Positions 1 through 5,117 of a DNA stretch of 7,586 nucleotides are shown piece by piece; positions within the stretch are counted from its first letter, which is position 1; the number at the start of each line of letters is the position of its first letter. Origin of the DNA: an uncultured Leucobacter sp. (lineage in GTDB: Bacteria > Actinomycetota > Actinomycetes > Actinomycetales > Microbacteriaceae); assembly GCA_937872275.1 (NCBI GenBank), contig CALMSE010000143.1, positions 1 to 7,586 of the forward strand, in the 5' to 3' direction. The position numbers and the translations under genes are program-made. Below the pieces are notes generated by a model. It was not told where the DNA came from. It worked only from the letters and a program-made list of their open reading frames with translations, and made no database searches.

Positions 1-699
1 ATCGAGGCGATCCTCGACTCCGGCGACTTCCTCGAGGTGCAGCCGCTGTTCGCCCCGAACATCCTCATCGGCTTCGGCCGCGTCGAGGGCCGCACGGTGG
101 GCGTGATCGCGAACCAGCCCGCGCAGATGGCGGGCACCCTGAACATCGACGCGAGCGAGAAGGCCGCGCGCTTCGTGCGGTTCTGCGACGCGTTCTCGAT
201 CCCGATCCTCACCCTCGTCGACGTGCCGGGCTACCTGCCGGGCACCGAGCAGGAGTTCAACGGCGTGATCCGCCGCGGAGCGAAGCTGCTCTACGCCTAC
301 GCCGAGGCGACGGTGCCGCTCGTCACCATCATCACCCGCAAGGCCTACGGCGGCGCGTACATCGTGATGGGCTCGAAGCAGATGGGCGCCGACTTCAACA
401 TCGCGTGGCCCACCGCCGAGATCGCCGTGATGGGCGGCGCGGGCGCGGTGAACATCCTCTACCGCAAGGAGCTCAAGGCCGCGGAGGAGGCCGGGCAGGA
501 CGTCGAGGCGCTGCGCGCCGAGCTCACCGCCAAGTACAACGCCGATGTGACCTCCCCCTTCCTCGCGGCGGAGCGCGGCGAGCTCGACAACGTGCTCGAG
601 CCCGCGGGCACCCGCCTCGCCGTGATCAAGGCGCTGCGCGGCCTGCGCGGCAAGCGCACCGAGCAGCCCGCCAAGAAGCACGGGAACATCCCGCTGTGA
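1..699 (+). CDS. pccB: Propionyl/acyl-CoA carboxylase beta subunit, C-terminal part (5' end outside window)
   Basis: This is the carboxyltransferase subunit of a biotin-dependent acyl-CoA carboxylase, which moves CO2 from carboxybiotin to acetyl- or propionyl-CoA in the cytoplasm for fatty-acid or methylmalonyl-CoA supply. The reading frame is open from base 1, so the gene is partial: about 232 C-terminal residues of a protein usually near 520-540 aa. Visible family motifs are [33 protein letters not shown], the [10 protein letters not shown] segment, the [18 protein letters not shown] oxyanion-hole region, and the C-terminal KHGNIPL that ends many PccB proteins. The residue after GGAY is Ile (codon 361-363), where typical actinobacterial PccB has Asp. 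An internal GTG at 37 lies inside the conserved domain and is not the real start. The stop overlaps the epsilon-subunit start by 4 bp (GTGA). The family is certain; the substrate (propionyl versus acetyl) is not. Confidence 0.95.
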   Translation: MEAILDSGDFLEVQPLFAPNILIGFGRVEGRTVGVIANQPAQMAGTLNIDASEKAARFVRFCDAFSIPILTLVDVPGYLPGTEQEFNGVIRRGAKLLYAYAEATVPLVTIITRKAYGGAYIVMGSKQMGADFNIAWPTAEIAVMGGAGAVNILYRKELKAAEEAGQDVEALRAELTAKYNADVTSPFLAAERGELDNVLEPAGTRLAVIKALRGLRGKRTEQPAKKHGNIPL

Positions 700-971
700 G
701 CGGCGCACCCCTGCCGCCCGACGCGGCCGCCCGCGACGCCGCGAAGCGCGAGGAGCTCGGCGAGGCCGACGACGCGATCCACGGCGATGATTTCCGCTTC
801 GTGACCCGTCGCGTGAGCGGCGACGAGAAGGCCGCCGCCATCGCGGTGCTCTCCGTCGTGCGGGCGGAGGAGACCCGGCGGGCGAAGCGCGTCGAGCGGC
901 GCGAGCATCAGCCCTGGGCGCGGTCGCAGCGGGTGCCCGAGGGGATCGGGGATCTGCTCGCCGACGGGTAG
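696..971 (+). CDS. accE: Acyl-CoA carboxylase epsilon subunit (91 aa)
   Basis: This small subunit stabilises and stimulates the alpha/beta acyl-CoA carboxylase complex in actinomycetes. The GTG start at 696 overlaps the beta-subunit stop in a GTGA, which indicates translational coupling. The protein has a charged, Ala-rich N-terminus (about residues 1-30) and then the recognisable core: a hydrophilic turn, [20 protein letters not shown] (about 36-55; the usual G-x-P-T-x-E-E-x-A-A-x-x-A-V-L pattern), an Arg/Glu-rich helix, and a terminal W-x-R-S-x-R-V motif (about 77-83). Family members are roughly 60-100 aa, so the length fits. The family is highly divergent, so the call rests mainly on the short core motif and on the position directly after the beta subunit. 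A longer reading in the same frame, running back into the beta subunit, is only antiphase shadow coding. Confidence 0.85.
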   Translation: MSGAPLPPDAAARDAAKREELGEADDAIHGDDFRFVTRRVSGDEKAAAIAVLSVVRAEETRRAKRVERREHQPWARSQRVPEGIGDLLADG

Positions 972-974
972 CCT
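969..974 (+). promoter_or_regulatory. Probable leaderless -10 box (TAGCCT) of the Nudix gene
   Basis: TAGCCT ends 7 bp before the ATG at 982, so transcription would begin at or next to the start codon. This TAnnnT-to-ATG spacing is typical of leaderless actinobacterial genes. The hexamer overlaps the TAG stop of the epsilon-subunit gene. No convincing -35 hexamer is visible. The GGGGAG just before the ATG is too close to serve as a normal ribosome binding site, which favours the leaderless reading. Confidence 0.5.
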
Positions 975-981
975 GGGGAGC

Positions 982-1668
982 ATGAGAGGCACGACGTCCG
1001 ACGCGAGGGCCGACATCGAGGCCGCGCTGCGCACGGGCTTCGACATCGGCTACACCCCGCAGGGCGGGCCCGGCGATCGTCCGCTGCGCCGTTCCGCGGT
1101 GCTGATCCTCTTCGGCGCGCTCGACGCCGTACCGGCGACGAGCCCCTCCGCGCGCGTGCCGCGCGAGCTCGACGTGCTGCTCACCCGCCGTTCCGATCGG
1201 CTGCGGCACCATCCGGGCCAGATCGCCTTCCCCGGCGGCGGGGTCGAGCCGGGCGACGCCGATCTCGCCGCGACGGCGCTGCGCGAGGCCGGCGAGGAGA
1301 CGGGGCTCGACCCCGCGGGCGTCGACGTGCTCGGCGAGCTCCCCGCGATCCACATCCCGGTCAGCAACAACCTCGTGACCCCGGTCGTCGGATGGTGGCG
1401 CCTGCCGAGCGAGGTCGCGGCCGATCACGCGGAATCGGTCGAGGTGTTCAGGGTGCCGGTGGCCGAGCTGCTCGATCCCGCGGCGCGCGGAACCTCGGTG
1501 CTGCGCGACCGCGCGCACACCTTCCGGGGCGCGGCCTTCGAGCTCGGCCCGCGCTTCGGCGGGCACATCGTCTGGGGCTTCACCGGCATCCTGCTGTCGA
1601 GTGTGTTCGAGGGCCTGGGATGGGCGCCGCCGTGGGACGCCTCGCGGATCTTCCCGATCGAGCGATAG
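982..1668 (+). CDS. Nudix hydrolase, CoA pyrophosphatase (NudL/Nudt7) type
   Basis: This 228-aa cytoplasmic Nudix hydrolase probably cleaves CoA or acyl-CoA into 4'-phosphopantetheine and 3',5'-ADP. Residues 66-86 match the CoA-pyrophosphatase (UPF0035) signature LLTxR[SA]x3Rx3Gx3FPGG exactly. The Nudix helix follows at about 97-108 (TALREAGEETGL) with its RE and EE metal-binding acidic residues. A conserved SNNLVTPVVG segment sits at 128-137, where the family normally has a similar S-x-x-x-V-x-P-V-V stretch. The C-terminal HIVWGFTGILL (195-205) is the usual W-G-x-T-A/G-x-I-L ending. The start is the ATG at 982, supported by a leaderless -10 box just upstream. Its position next to CoA-ester carboxylase genes fits a role in CoA turnover, but co-regulation is only inferred. 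The activity is inferred from the family. Confidence 0.9.
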   Translation: MRGTTSDARADIEAALRTGFDIGYTPQGGPGDRPLRRSAVLILFGALDAVPATSPSARVPRELDVLLTRRSDRLRHHPGQIAFPGGGVEPGDADLAATALREAGEETGLDPAGVDVLGELPAIHIPVSNNLVTPVVGWWRLPSEVAADHAESVEVFRVPVAELLDPAARGTSVLRDRAHTFRGAAFELGPRFGGHIVWGFTGILLSSVFEGLGWAPPWDASRIFPIER

Positions 1669-1738
1669 CGGATCCGCGGCCGGGAGTGGCCAGGCGCACG
1701 GGAGACTCGGGAACCACGAGGGAGATAAGGGGGACGCG

Positions 1739-2305
1739 ATGACGGAGACGGGCAACCGCACCCGGGCCGGGAGCATTCCGGCCCTCGAGCGCGCGACGGG
1801 GCTCGCCTGGGACGAGCTGCGACGGCGATTCGAGTCGCACGGCGCCGCCTCCCTCGGTCACCCCGAGATCGCGCGCCTGGCACTGGGGTGGATGCCCGAG
1901 GATCTGCAGAACCCCGAGTGGTGGGCGCAGAGCGCCGCGATCGCCTACGAGCAGCATGCGGGCCTGCGGGTGCCCGGGCAGTCGTCGAGCGGTGCCTTCC
2001 GAGTGGGCGCCAGCCGCACGCTCGCGGTCGATCGCGACGCCGCGGTAGAGGCGTGGGCGGCGGGCCCGGGCCTCGCGACGGAACACCTCGGTCACCCGGC
2101 CTCGGCGCCCCGGCGCTCCCGTACCGAGAAGCGCACCTTCTTCCGCTTCGACCTCGAGGGCGCCGGCAGGGTCGAGGTCTCGGGCACCCCGAACGCGAAG
2201 GACCCGTCGAAGACCACCCTCGCCGTGAGCCAGGACGGCCTGCCGGACGCCGCGCGCATCGAGGAATGGCGCGCCCACTGGAAGGCGCTGCTCGCCGGGC
2301 TCTGA
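1739..2305 (+). CDS. SRPBCC/AHSA1-like protein of unknown function (188 aa)
   Basis: The ATG at 1739 is chosen because AAGGGGG (1727-1733) lies 5 bp upstream; the frame stays open further upstream, but that part overlaps the Nudix gene and reads as low-complexity Ser/Arg/Gly. An N-terminal helical part (about 11-70) contains TGLAWDELRRRFESHGA and the paired Trp of NPEWWAQ. It is followed by AIAYEQHAGLRVPGQSSSG and GAFRVGASRTL, a combination found in actinobacterial proteins that carry a DUF4287-like helical region followed by an SRPBCC (AHSA1-type) fold. The C-terminal half (RTFFRFDLEG, GRVEVSGTPN, SKTTLAVSQDGLPD, EEWRAHWKALL) matches the late strands and long C-terminal helix of that fold, which can bind hydrophobic ligands. 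No catalytic residues can be assigned. The 70-bp gap after the Nudix gene has no clear promoter, so the two may be co-transcribed. The gene is real; its function is unknown. Confidence 0.8.
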   Translation: MTETGNRTRAGSIPALERATGLAWDELRRRFESHGAASLGHPEIARLALGWMPEDLQNPEWWAQSAAIAYEQHAGLRVPGQSSSGAFRVGASRTLAVDRDAAVEAWAAGPGLATEHLGHPASAPRRSRTEKRTFFRFDLEGAGRVEVSGTPNAKDPSKTTLAVSQDGLPDAARIEEWRAHWKALLAGL

Positions 2306-2334
2306 CGGGTCGCGCCGGAGTTTCTCGCCGAGGG

Positions 2335-2400
2335 AGCATCCAAGTGCCGAGACCGCATGCAGATCACGTGATCTGCATGCGGTCTCGGCACTTGGATGCT
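2335..2400. repeat. Perfect 66-bp palindrome (33-bp arms, no spacer)
   Basis: Bases 2335-2367 are the exact reverse complement of 2368-2400; the centre is CAC|GTG and the outer ends are AGCATCC and GGATGCT. It lies 29 bp after the stop of the SRPBCC-like gene and 86 bp beyond the stop of the convergent Cys-rich gene, so it could act as a terminator for either strand: a very long hairpin in RNA and a cruciform in DNA. It has no U-tract, apart from GTTTC just outside the right arm. The arms are about 58% GC, clearly lower than the surrounding DNA. A bidirectional terminator or a dispersed extragenic palindrome are both possible. Confidence 0.95.
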
Positions 2401-2408
2401 GTTTCAGC

Positions 2409-2436
2409 GGGGCGGGGCGGGGCAGGGCGGGCAGGG
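2409..2436 (+). other. G-quadruplex-forming motif
   Basis: Six runs of three or four G (2409-2412, 2414-2417, 2419-2422, 2425-2427, 2429-2431, 2434-2436) are separated by only 1-2 bases. This exceeds the usual four-run rule for an intramolecular G-quadruplex. G-rich, GGC-type sequence continues to about 2457. It lies 8 bp after the 66-bp palindrome, within the 3' region of both convergent genes. Formation of the structure is inferred; the motif itself is directly visible. Confidence 0.7.
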
Positions 2437-2486
2437 CGAGGCAAGGCGGAGCGGGGACGAGCCCGCAGCCCGAGCCGGAGCCGCGC

Positions 2487-2606
2487 TCAGTCGCCGCAGC
2501 GGCAGCGCTCCTCGACCGGCACGCCGGCGAGGGCCTCCTCGACGTGCTCGCCGCAGCCCGCCCAGGTGGGCTTGCCGCAACTCTCGCAGGTCACTCGTCG
2601 GCACAT
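2487..2606 (-). CDS. Small Cys-rich putative zinc-binding protein (39 aa), paralogue of the 60-aa protein at 4886-5068
   Basis: This is a short, real-looking gene with an ATG at 2606 and a GGAGA ribosome binding site 4 bp upstream (2610-2614). The protein begins MCRRVTCESCGKPTWAGCG, continues with H21-V22 and GVP at 28-30, and ends in CRCGD. Cysteines are at 2, 7, 10, 18, 35 and 37. The C7-x2-C10 pair, with C18, H21 and C35, could hold a structural zinc or be redox-active. Alignment with the second small protein gives 20 identities over the first 35 residues, including C2, C7, C10, C18, H21 and C35. It lacks that protein's basic C-terminal tail. Small proteins of this look occur in actinobacteria as hypothetical proteins; I know no assigned function. 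It sits downstream of the CoA-disulfide reductase gene on the same strand, but a 154-bp gap and a separate repeat-rich upstream region suggest its own promoter. Confidence 0.8.
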   Translation of the reverse strand: MCRRVTCESCGKPTWAGCGEHVEEALAGVPVEERCRCGD

Positions 2607-2629
2607 GGGTTCTCCTTCGATTCGGAACG

Positions 2630-2661
2630 ACTGTCATTGTGAGGAACTGTCATTATGAGGA
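2630..2661. repeat. Two tandem 16-bp repeats upstream of the 39-aa Cys-rich gene
   Basis: ACTGTCATTGTGAGGA (2630-2645) is directly followed by ACTGTCATTATGAGGA (2646-2661), with 15 of 16 bases identical. The second copy contains the 9-bp palindrome TCATTATGA (2650-2658). On the minus strand the second copy gives CATAAT (2657-2652), a plausible -10 box for the downstream Cys-rich gene. It would start transcription near 2645, leaving a leader of about 39 bases. A repressor or activator bound to direct repeats is a reasonable guess. The repeats do not resemble the ATACYC-N4-GRGTAT operators elsewhere in the window, so a different regulator is implied. Confidence 0.6.
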
Positions 2662-2704
2662 TATGTAACGGTTTTCTGAGTGGCTGGATGACGCGGCGCA
2701 CCGC

Positions 2705-2748
2705 GCGCAAAGCACCGGGCGCAAAGCACCGCCCACCGCGCGCCCGGT
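2705..2748. terminator. Direct repeats and a 9-bp stem-loop downstream of the reductase gene
   Basis: GCGCAAAGCACCG occurs twice in tandem (2705-2717 and 2719-2731). ACCGGGCGC (2714-2722) is the exact reverse complement of GCGCCCGGT (2740-2748), giving a 9-bp GC-rich stem with a 17-base loop that begins 12 bp after the reductase stop on the minus strand. There is no U-tract, so it is a weak intrinsic-terminator candidate; factor-dependent termination or mRNA 3'-end protection are alternatives. Confidence 0.35.
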
Positions 2749-2760
2749 CCGGATCGCGGA

Positions 2761-4428
2761 TCAGCCCCCGGCGACGAGCACCCCGTCGCCGAGCACCGCG
2801 CGCAGGGTGAGCATACCGCCCGACAGCGAGGCCGAGTCGAGCCCGGCCTGGAGAAGCACGCGGTTCGCGATGTGGGATCGCACCCCCGATCCGCACAGCG
2901 CGCGCACGGGGCGCCCCGCGGCGGCCTCCACCACCTCGTCGATGCGTTCGCGCAGCTCGGTGTGCGGGATCAGCAGCGCCCCCGGCAGATGCCCCTCCTC
3001 GTACTCGCCGCGGCTGCGCACGTCGAGGACGAGGCAGTCGTCCCGGAGCGCCGCCCACTGCTCGGCGTACCAGAGCGTCAGGGTCCCGTCGATCACGTTC
3101 GAGCCGACCATGCCGACCAGGTTGACCGGGTCCTTCGCGCTGCCGTAGACGGGGGAGTAGGCGAGATCGAGGTCGACGAGCTCGGGGGCCGTGAGGCCCG
3201 CGCGGATCGCGGTCGCGAGCACGTCGATGCGCTTGTCGACGCCCTCCCGGCCGACCCCCTGGGCCCCGAGCAGCAGCCCGTCGCCCCTGCGGATGTGCAC
3301 CACGAGCGCCATGGGCGTCGCGCCCGGGAAGTAGCCGGCGTGCTGAGCGGGATGCAGATGCAGGGTGTCGAAGTCGATGCCGGCCTGCCGGAGCGAGGCC
3401 CGGTTGGCCCCGGTCATGGCGACCGCGAGCTCGCCGACGCGCACGATCGCCGTGCCGACCGGGGCCGGGATCGGCCTCGCCGCGTCGGGTCGCAGGATAT
3501 GGTCGGCAACCTGCCGACCCGCGCGGTTCGCGGGACCCGCGAGCGCGACCGGGCGGCGCAGGCCCGTGACCCGGTCGATCGAGACGACCGCGTCGCCCGC
3601 GGCGTAGACGCCGGGCAGGTTCGTGCGGCCGTGCTCGTCGACGATCATGGCCCCACGCTCGCAGGCGACGCCGGCGGCCTCGAAGACCGCGGTGTCGGCG
3701 CGCACGCCGACGGAGAGCACGATCAGCTCGGCGTCGATGCGCCGACCGTCGGAGAGCCTCACCGCGTCTCGATCCTCGAGATGCTCGATCGCCTCGGCGG
3801 CGACGCCGGCGTGGACGACGATGCCGAGCCGGCCCAGCTCGGCGGTCACGAGGGCCGCGAGCTCGGCTTCGAGCGGCGGCAGCGCGTGCGGAGCGAACTC
3901 CACCATCTCGACCTCGAGCCCCCGCAGGCGCAGCGCCTCGGCGGCCTCGACGCCGATGAAGCCCGCGCCCAGCACGACGGCCCGCCTCGCCCCGGCGTCG
4001 ACGGTCTCGCGCAGCGAGACCGCATCCGCCACCGTGCGCAGCGTGCGCACCCGCGGCGAGTCGAGGCCCGCGACGGACGGCCGCAGCGCGACCGCCCCGG
4101 GCGCGAGTACGAGTGCGTCGTAGCCCAGCCGCTCCTCGCCGGCGGCGCTGCGCACGGTCACCGTGCGCTTTCCGGCGTCGAGGCCGATGACCTCGTGCCC
4201 CACCCGCACGTCGAGGTCGAGCGCGGCCCGGAGCGATTCGGGCGTGTGCAGCAGCAGGTCGTCGCTCTGGGCGATCTCGCCGCCCACGTAGTAGGGCAGA
4301 CCGCAGTTCGCGAACGAGACGTGCTCGCCCCGCTCGAGCACGATGATCTCGGCCGTCTCGTCGAGCCGGCGGGCCCGCGCGGCCGCGCTCATGCCGGCGG
4401 CCACGCCTCCCACGATCACGATCCTCAT
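2761..4428 (-). CDS. CoA-disulfide/persulfide reductase with C-terminal rhodanese domain (555 aa)
   Basis: This FAD-dependent pyridine nucleotide-disulfide oxidoreductase is fused to a rhodanese domain, the CoADR-Rhd architecture. Relatives reduce CoA disulfide, CoA persulfide or polysulfide with NAD(P)H, and the rhodanese domain handles sulfane sulfur. Visible parts are the FAD Rossmann motif GGVAAGMSAA (7-16), the single active cysteine C42 in SFANCGLPYYVGG (38-50), the NAD(P)-binding motif GAGFIGVEAAEAL (154-166), the FAD motif AAGDAV (276-281), the dimerisation-domain motifs HAGYFPGA (363-370) and YSPVYGSAKDPVN (424-436), and a rhodanese domain at about 457-548 with catalytic C512 in ALCGSGVRS. 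Length is typical for the fusion. The start is the ATG at 4428, because its MRIVIVGG is the family N-terminus and it overlaps the thioredoxin stop in an ATGA; the upstream in-frame sequence is thioredoxin shadow. It should be co-transcribed with the thioredoxin gene and so fall under the operator at 4812-4827. Confidence 0.93.
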   Translation of the reverse strand: MRIVIVGGVAAGMSAAARARRLDETAEIIVLERGEHVSFANCGLPYYVGGEIAQSDDLLLHTPESLRAALDLDVRVGHEVIGLDAGKRTVTVRSAAGEERLGYDALVLAPGAVALRPSVAGLDSPRVRTLRTVADAVSLRETVDAGARRAVVLGAGFIGVEAAEALRLRGLEVEMVEFAPHALPPLEAELAALVTAELGRLGIVVHAGVAAEAIEHLEDRDAVRLSDGRRIDAELIVLSVGVRADTAVFEAAGVACERGAMIVDEHGRTNLPGVYAAGDAVVSIDRVTGLRRPVALAGPANRAGRQVADHILRPDAARPIPAPVGTAIVRVGELAVAMTGANRASLRQAGIDFDTLHLHPAQHAGYFPGATPMALVVHIRRGDGLLLGAQGVGREGVDKRIDVLATAIRAGLTAPELVDLDLAYSPVYGSAKDPVNLVGMVGSNVIDGTLTLWYAEQWAALRDDCLVLDVRSRGEYEEGHLPGALLIPHTELRERIDEVVEAAAGRPVRALCGSGVRSHIANRVLLQAGLDSASLSGGMLTLRAVLGDGVLVAGG

Positions 4429-4802
4429 GCCGAGGCCCCATCCGCCTGCTGCTCGGCGATCCGCCGCCGCACCTCCTCCATGTCGAGCGCACGCGCGCCC
4501 TCGATGACCTGGTCGAGCTGCGGGCCCGAGAGCGCCCCGGGCTGCGAGTAGACGATGACGCCGTCGCGGAAGACCATGAGGGTCGGGATCGAGGTGATGC
4601 GGAAGCCCGCGGCGAGCTGCTGCTCGGCATCGGTGTCGACCTTCGCGAAGACGAGGTCGGGGTGCGCGGCGCTCGCGGACTCGTACACGGGCGCGAAGGC
4701 CCGGCAGGGGCCGCACCAGGCGGCCCAGAAGTCGACGAGCACGATGCCCTCGCCGGACACCGCGTGCGGGAAGGAGTCGAGGGTCAGTTCGATGGAAGAC
4801 AT
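4425..4802 (-). CDS. trxA: Thioredoxin (125 aa)
   Basis: This cytoplasmic dithiol-disulfide (and persulfide) reductant has the WCGPC active site at 29-33, preceded by VLVDFWAA, and a cis-proline at P73 in ITSIPTLMVF. It ends in a thioredoxin-type C-terminal helix (SGPQLDQVIEGA) plus an extra charged tail of about 20 residues (MEEVRRRIAEQQADGASA). There is no signal peptide. The ATG at 4802 is chosen because a perfect TATAAT lies 6 bp upstream, which implies a leaderless mRNA, and no ribosome binding site is present. It overlaps the reductase-rhodanese gene by 4 bp and is the first gene of that operon. In this setting it probably reduces protein or low-molecular-weight persulfides, or recycles the rhodanese; that partnership is inference from context. 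It is likely one of several thioredoxins in the cell, since it is not in a trxB-trxA pair here. Confidence 0.93.
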   Translation of the reverse strand: MSSIELTLDSFPHAVSGEGIVLVDFWAAWCGPCRAFAPVYESASAAHPDLVFAKVDTDAEQQLAAGFRITSIPTLMVFRDGVIVYSQPGALSGPQLDQVIEGARALDMEEVRRRIAEQQADGASA

Positions 4803-4808
4803 GCACCG

Positions 4809-4814
4809 ATTATA
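4809..4814 (-). promoter_or_regulatory. Consensus -10 box (TATAAT) of the thioredoxin-reductase operon
   Basis: TATAAT reads on the minus strand (4814 to 4809), 6 bp before the ATG at 4802, so the transcript should start at about the start codon. A weak -35 candidate, TGCCTT, lies 17 bp further upstream (4837-4832). The box forms part of one arm of the inverted repeat at 4809-4830, so a repressor bound there would block RNA polymerase directly. Because the repeat is symmetrical, a second TATAAT faces the other way at 4825-4830 with no evident gene after it. Confidence 0.7.
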
Positions 4815-4830
4815 CCCCCATGGGTATAAT
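4809..4830. promoter_or_regulatory. CsoR/CstR-type operator 1, over the thioredoxin promoter
   Basis: A perfect inverted repeat has 9-bp arms, ATTATACCC (4809-4817) and GGGTATAAT (4822-4830), separated by CCAT. The 16-bp core ATACCCCCATGGGTAT (4812-4827) has the A/T-rich edge and C-tract/G-tract form known for CsoR-family operators. The repressor gene lies 335 bp away, and two more sites of the same form flank its start. Binding is inferred from family knowledge and position. Confidence 0.8.
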
Positions 4831-4859
4831 GAAGGCAGGATGGGGCCGCGCGTTCGCCA

Positions 4860-4878
4860 GGGGCGGAACACCCGCCCC
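4860..4878 (-). terminator. Hairpin between the 60-aa Cys-rich gene and the thioredoxin gene
   Basis: GGGGCGG (4860-4866) pairs with CCGCCCC (4872-4878) across a 5-base loop. It begins 8 bp after the stop of the minus-strand Cys-rich gene. No U-tract follows, so termination strength is uncertain. It would separate that gene from the operator-controlled thioredoxin operon, although partial read-through is possible. Confidence 0.4.
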
Positions 4879-4885
4879 GTTCGGA

Positions 4886-5068
4886 CTACCGCCCGAAGAG
4901 GCGGGCGAAGAACCCCTTGCCCGCCTTCGCCTCGTCGATCTCGCGCTGCGAGTGCCGCCCGCCGCACCATTGCGCCGCGGGCACGCCGCGCCGCACCTGA
5001 CTCACGTGCTGCCCGCAGCCCGCCCAGGTCGTCTTGCCGCACACCCGGCACGTCGCCGCTCTGCACAT
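4886..5068 (-). CDS. Small Cys-rich putative zinc-binding protein (60 aa) under CstR-type operators
   Basis: The ATG at 5068 is preceded by GGAG with 6 bp spacing (5075-5078). The protein starts MCRAATCRVCGKTTWAGCGQ, followed by H21-V22, GVP (28-30) and C35, then a basic tail ending in GKGFFARLFGR (50-60), which resembles an amphipathic or anchoring segment. Cysteines at 2, 7, 10, 18 and 35 plus H21 are shared with the 39-aa protein at 2487-2606 (20 of 35 residues identical). The pattern suggests a compact zinc-binding or thiol-exchange protein. It is divergent from the CsoR/CstR-like repressor, and two operator-like repeats lie in the shared intergenic region, so it probably belongs to the same sulfur-stress regulon as the thioredoxin and reductase. 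I cannot name the family or its function. Confidence 0.8.
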   Translation of the reverse strand: MCRAATCRVCGKTTWAGCGQHVSQVRRGVPAAQWCGGRHSQREIDEAKAGKGFFARLFGR

Positions 5069-5090
5069 GGTCGCTCCGTTCTCGATGAAA

Positions 5091-5106
5091 ATACTCCCCT
5101 GAGTAT
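5091..5106. promoter_or_regulatory. CsoR/CstR-type operator 2
   Basis: ATACTC (5091-5096) and GAGTAT (5101-5106) are exact reverse complements around CCCT, the same 6-4-6 layout as operator 1. It lies 23 bp upstream of the 60-aa Cys-rich gene and in the leader or early promoter region of that gene. Its centre is 27 bp from that of operator 3. Confidence 0.7.
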
Positions 5107-5117
5107 CAGGCTCCACT

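Noticed and set aside
37..699. GTG at 37 as the start of the carboxylase subunit
   Set aside because: The conserved sequence continues upstream to base 1 in the same frame, so the gene is cut by the window edge.
1425..2339. Minus-strand open frames of 304 and 232 codons opposite the Nudix and SRPBCC-like genes
   Set aside because: They are Arg/Pro/Ser-rich shadows running against two plus-strand genes with clear motifs or a ribosome binding site.
2335..2400. The palindrome as an insertion-sequence end or phage attachment site
   Set aside because: No transposase, integrase or target-site duplication is visible nearby, and a zero-spacer full palindrome is not the usual form of either.
2401..2760. 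CRISPR array or riboswitch in the repeat-rich intergenic stretches
   Set aside because: Each repeat type occurs only twice, with no regular unique spacers, and no known riboswitch core is recognisable.
2591..4630. A 679-codon minus-strand frame overlapping the reductase gene
   Set aside because: It is a shadow of the reductase reading frame with Arg/Gly-rich composition and no family motif; the other frame has all CoADR and rhodanese motifs.
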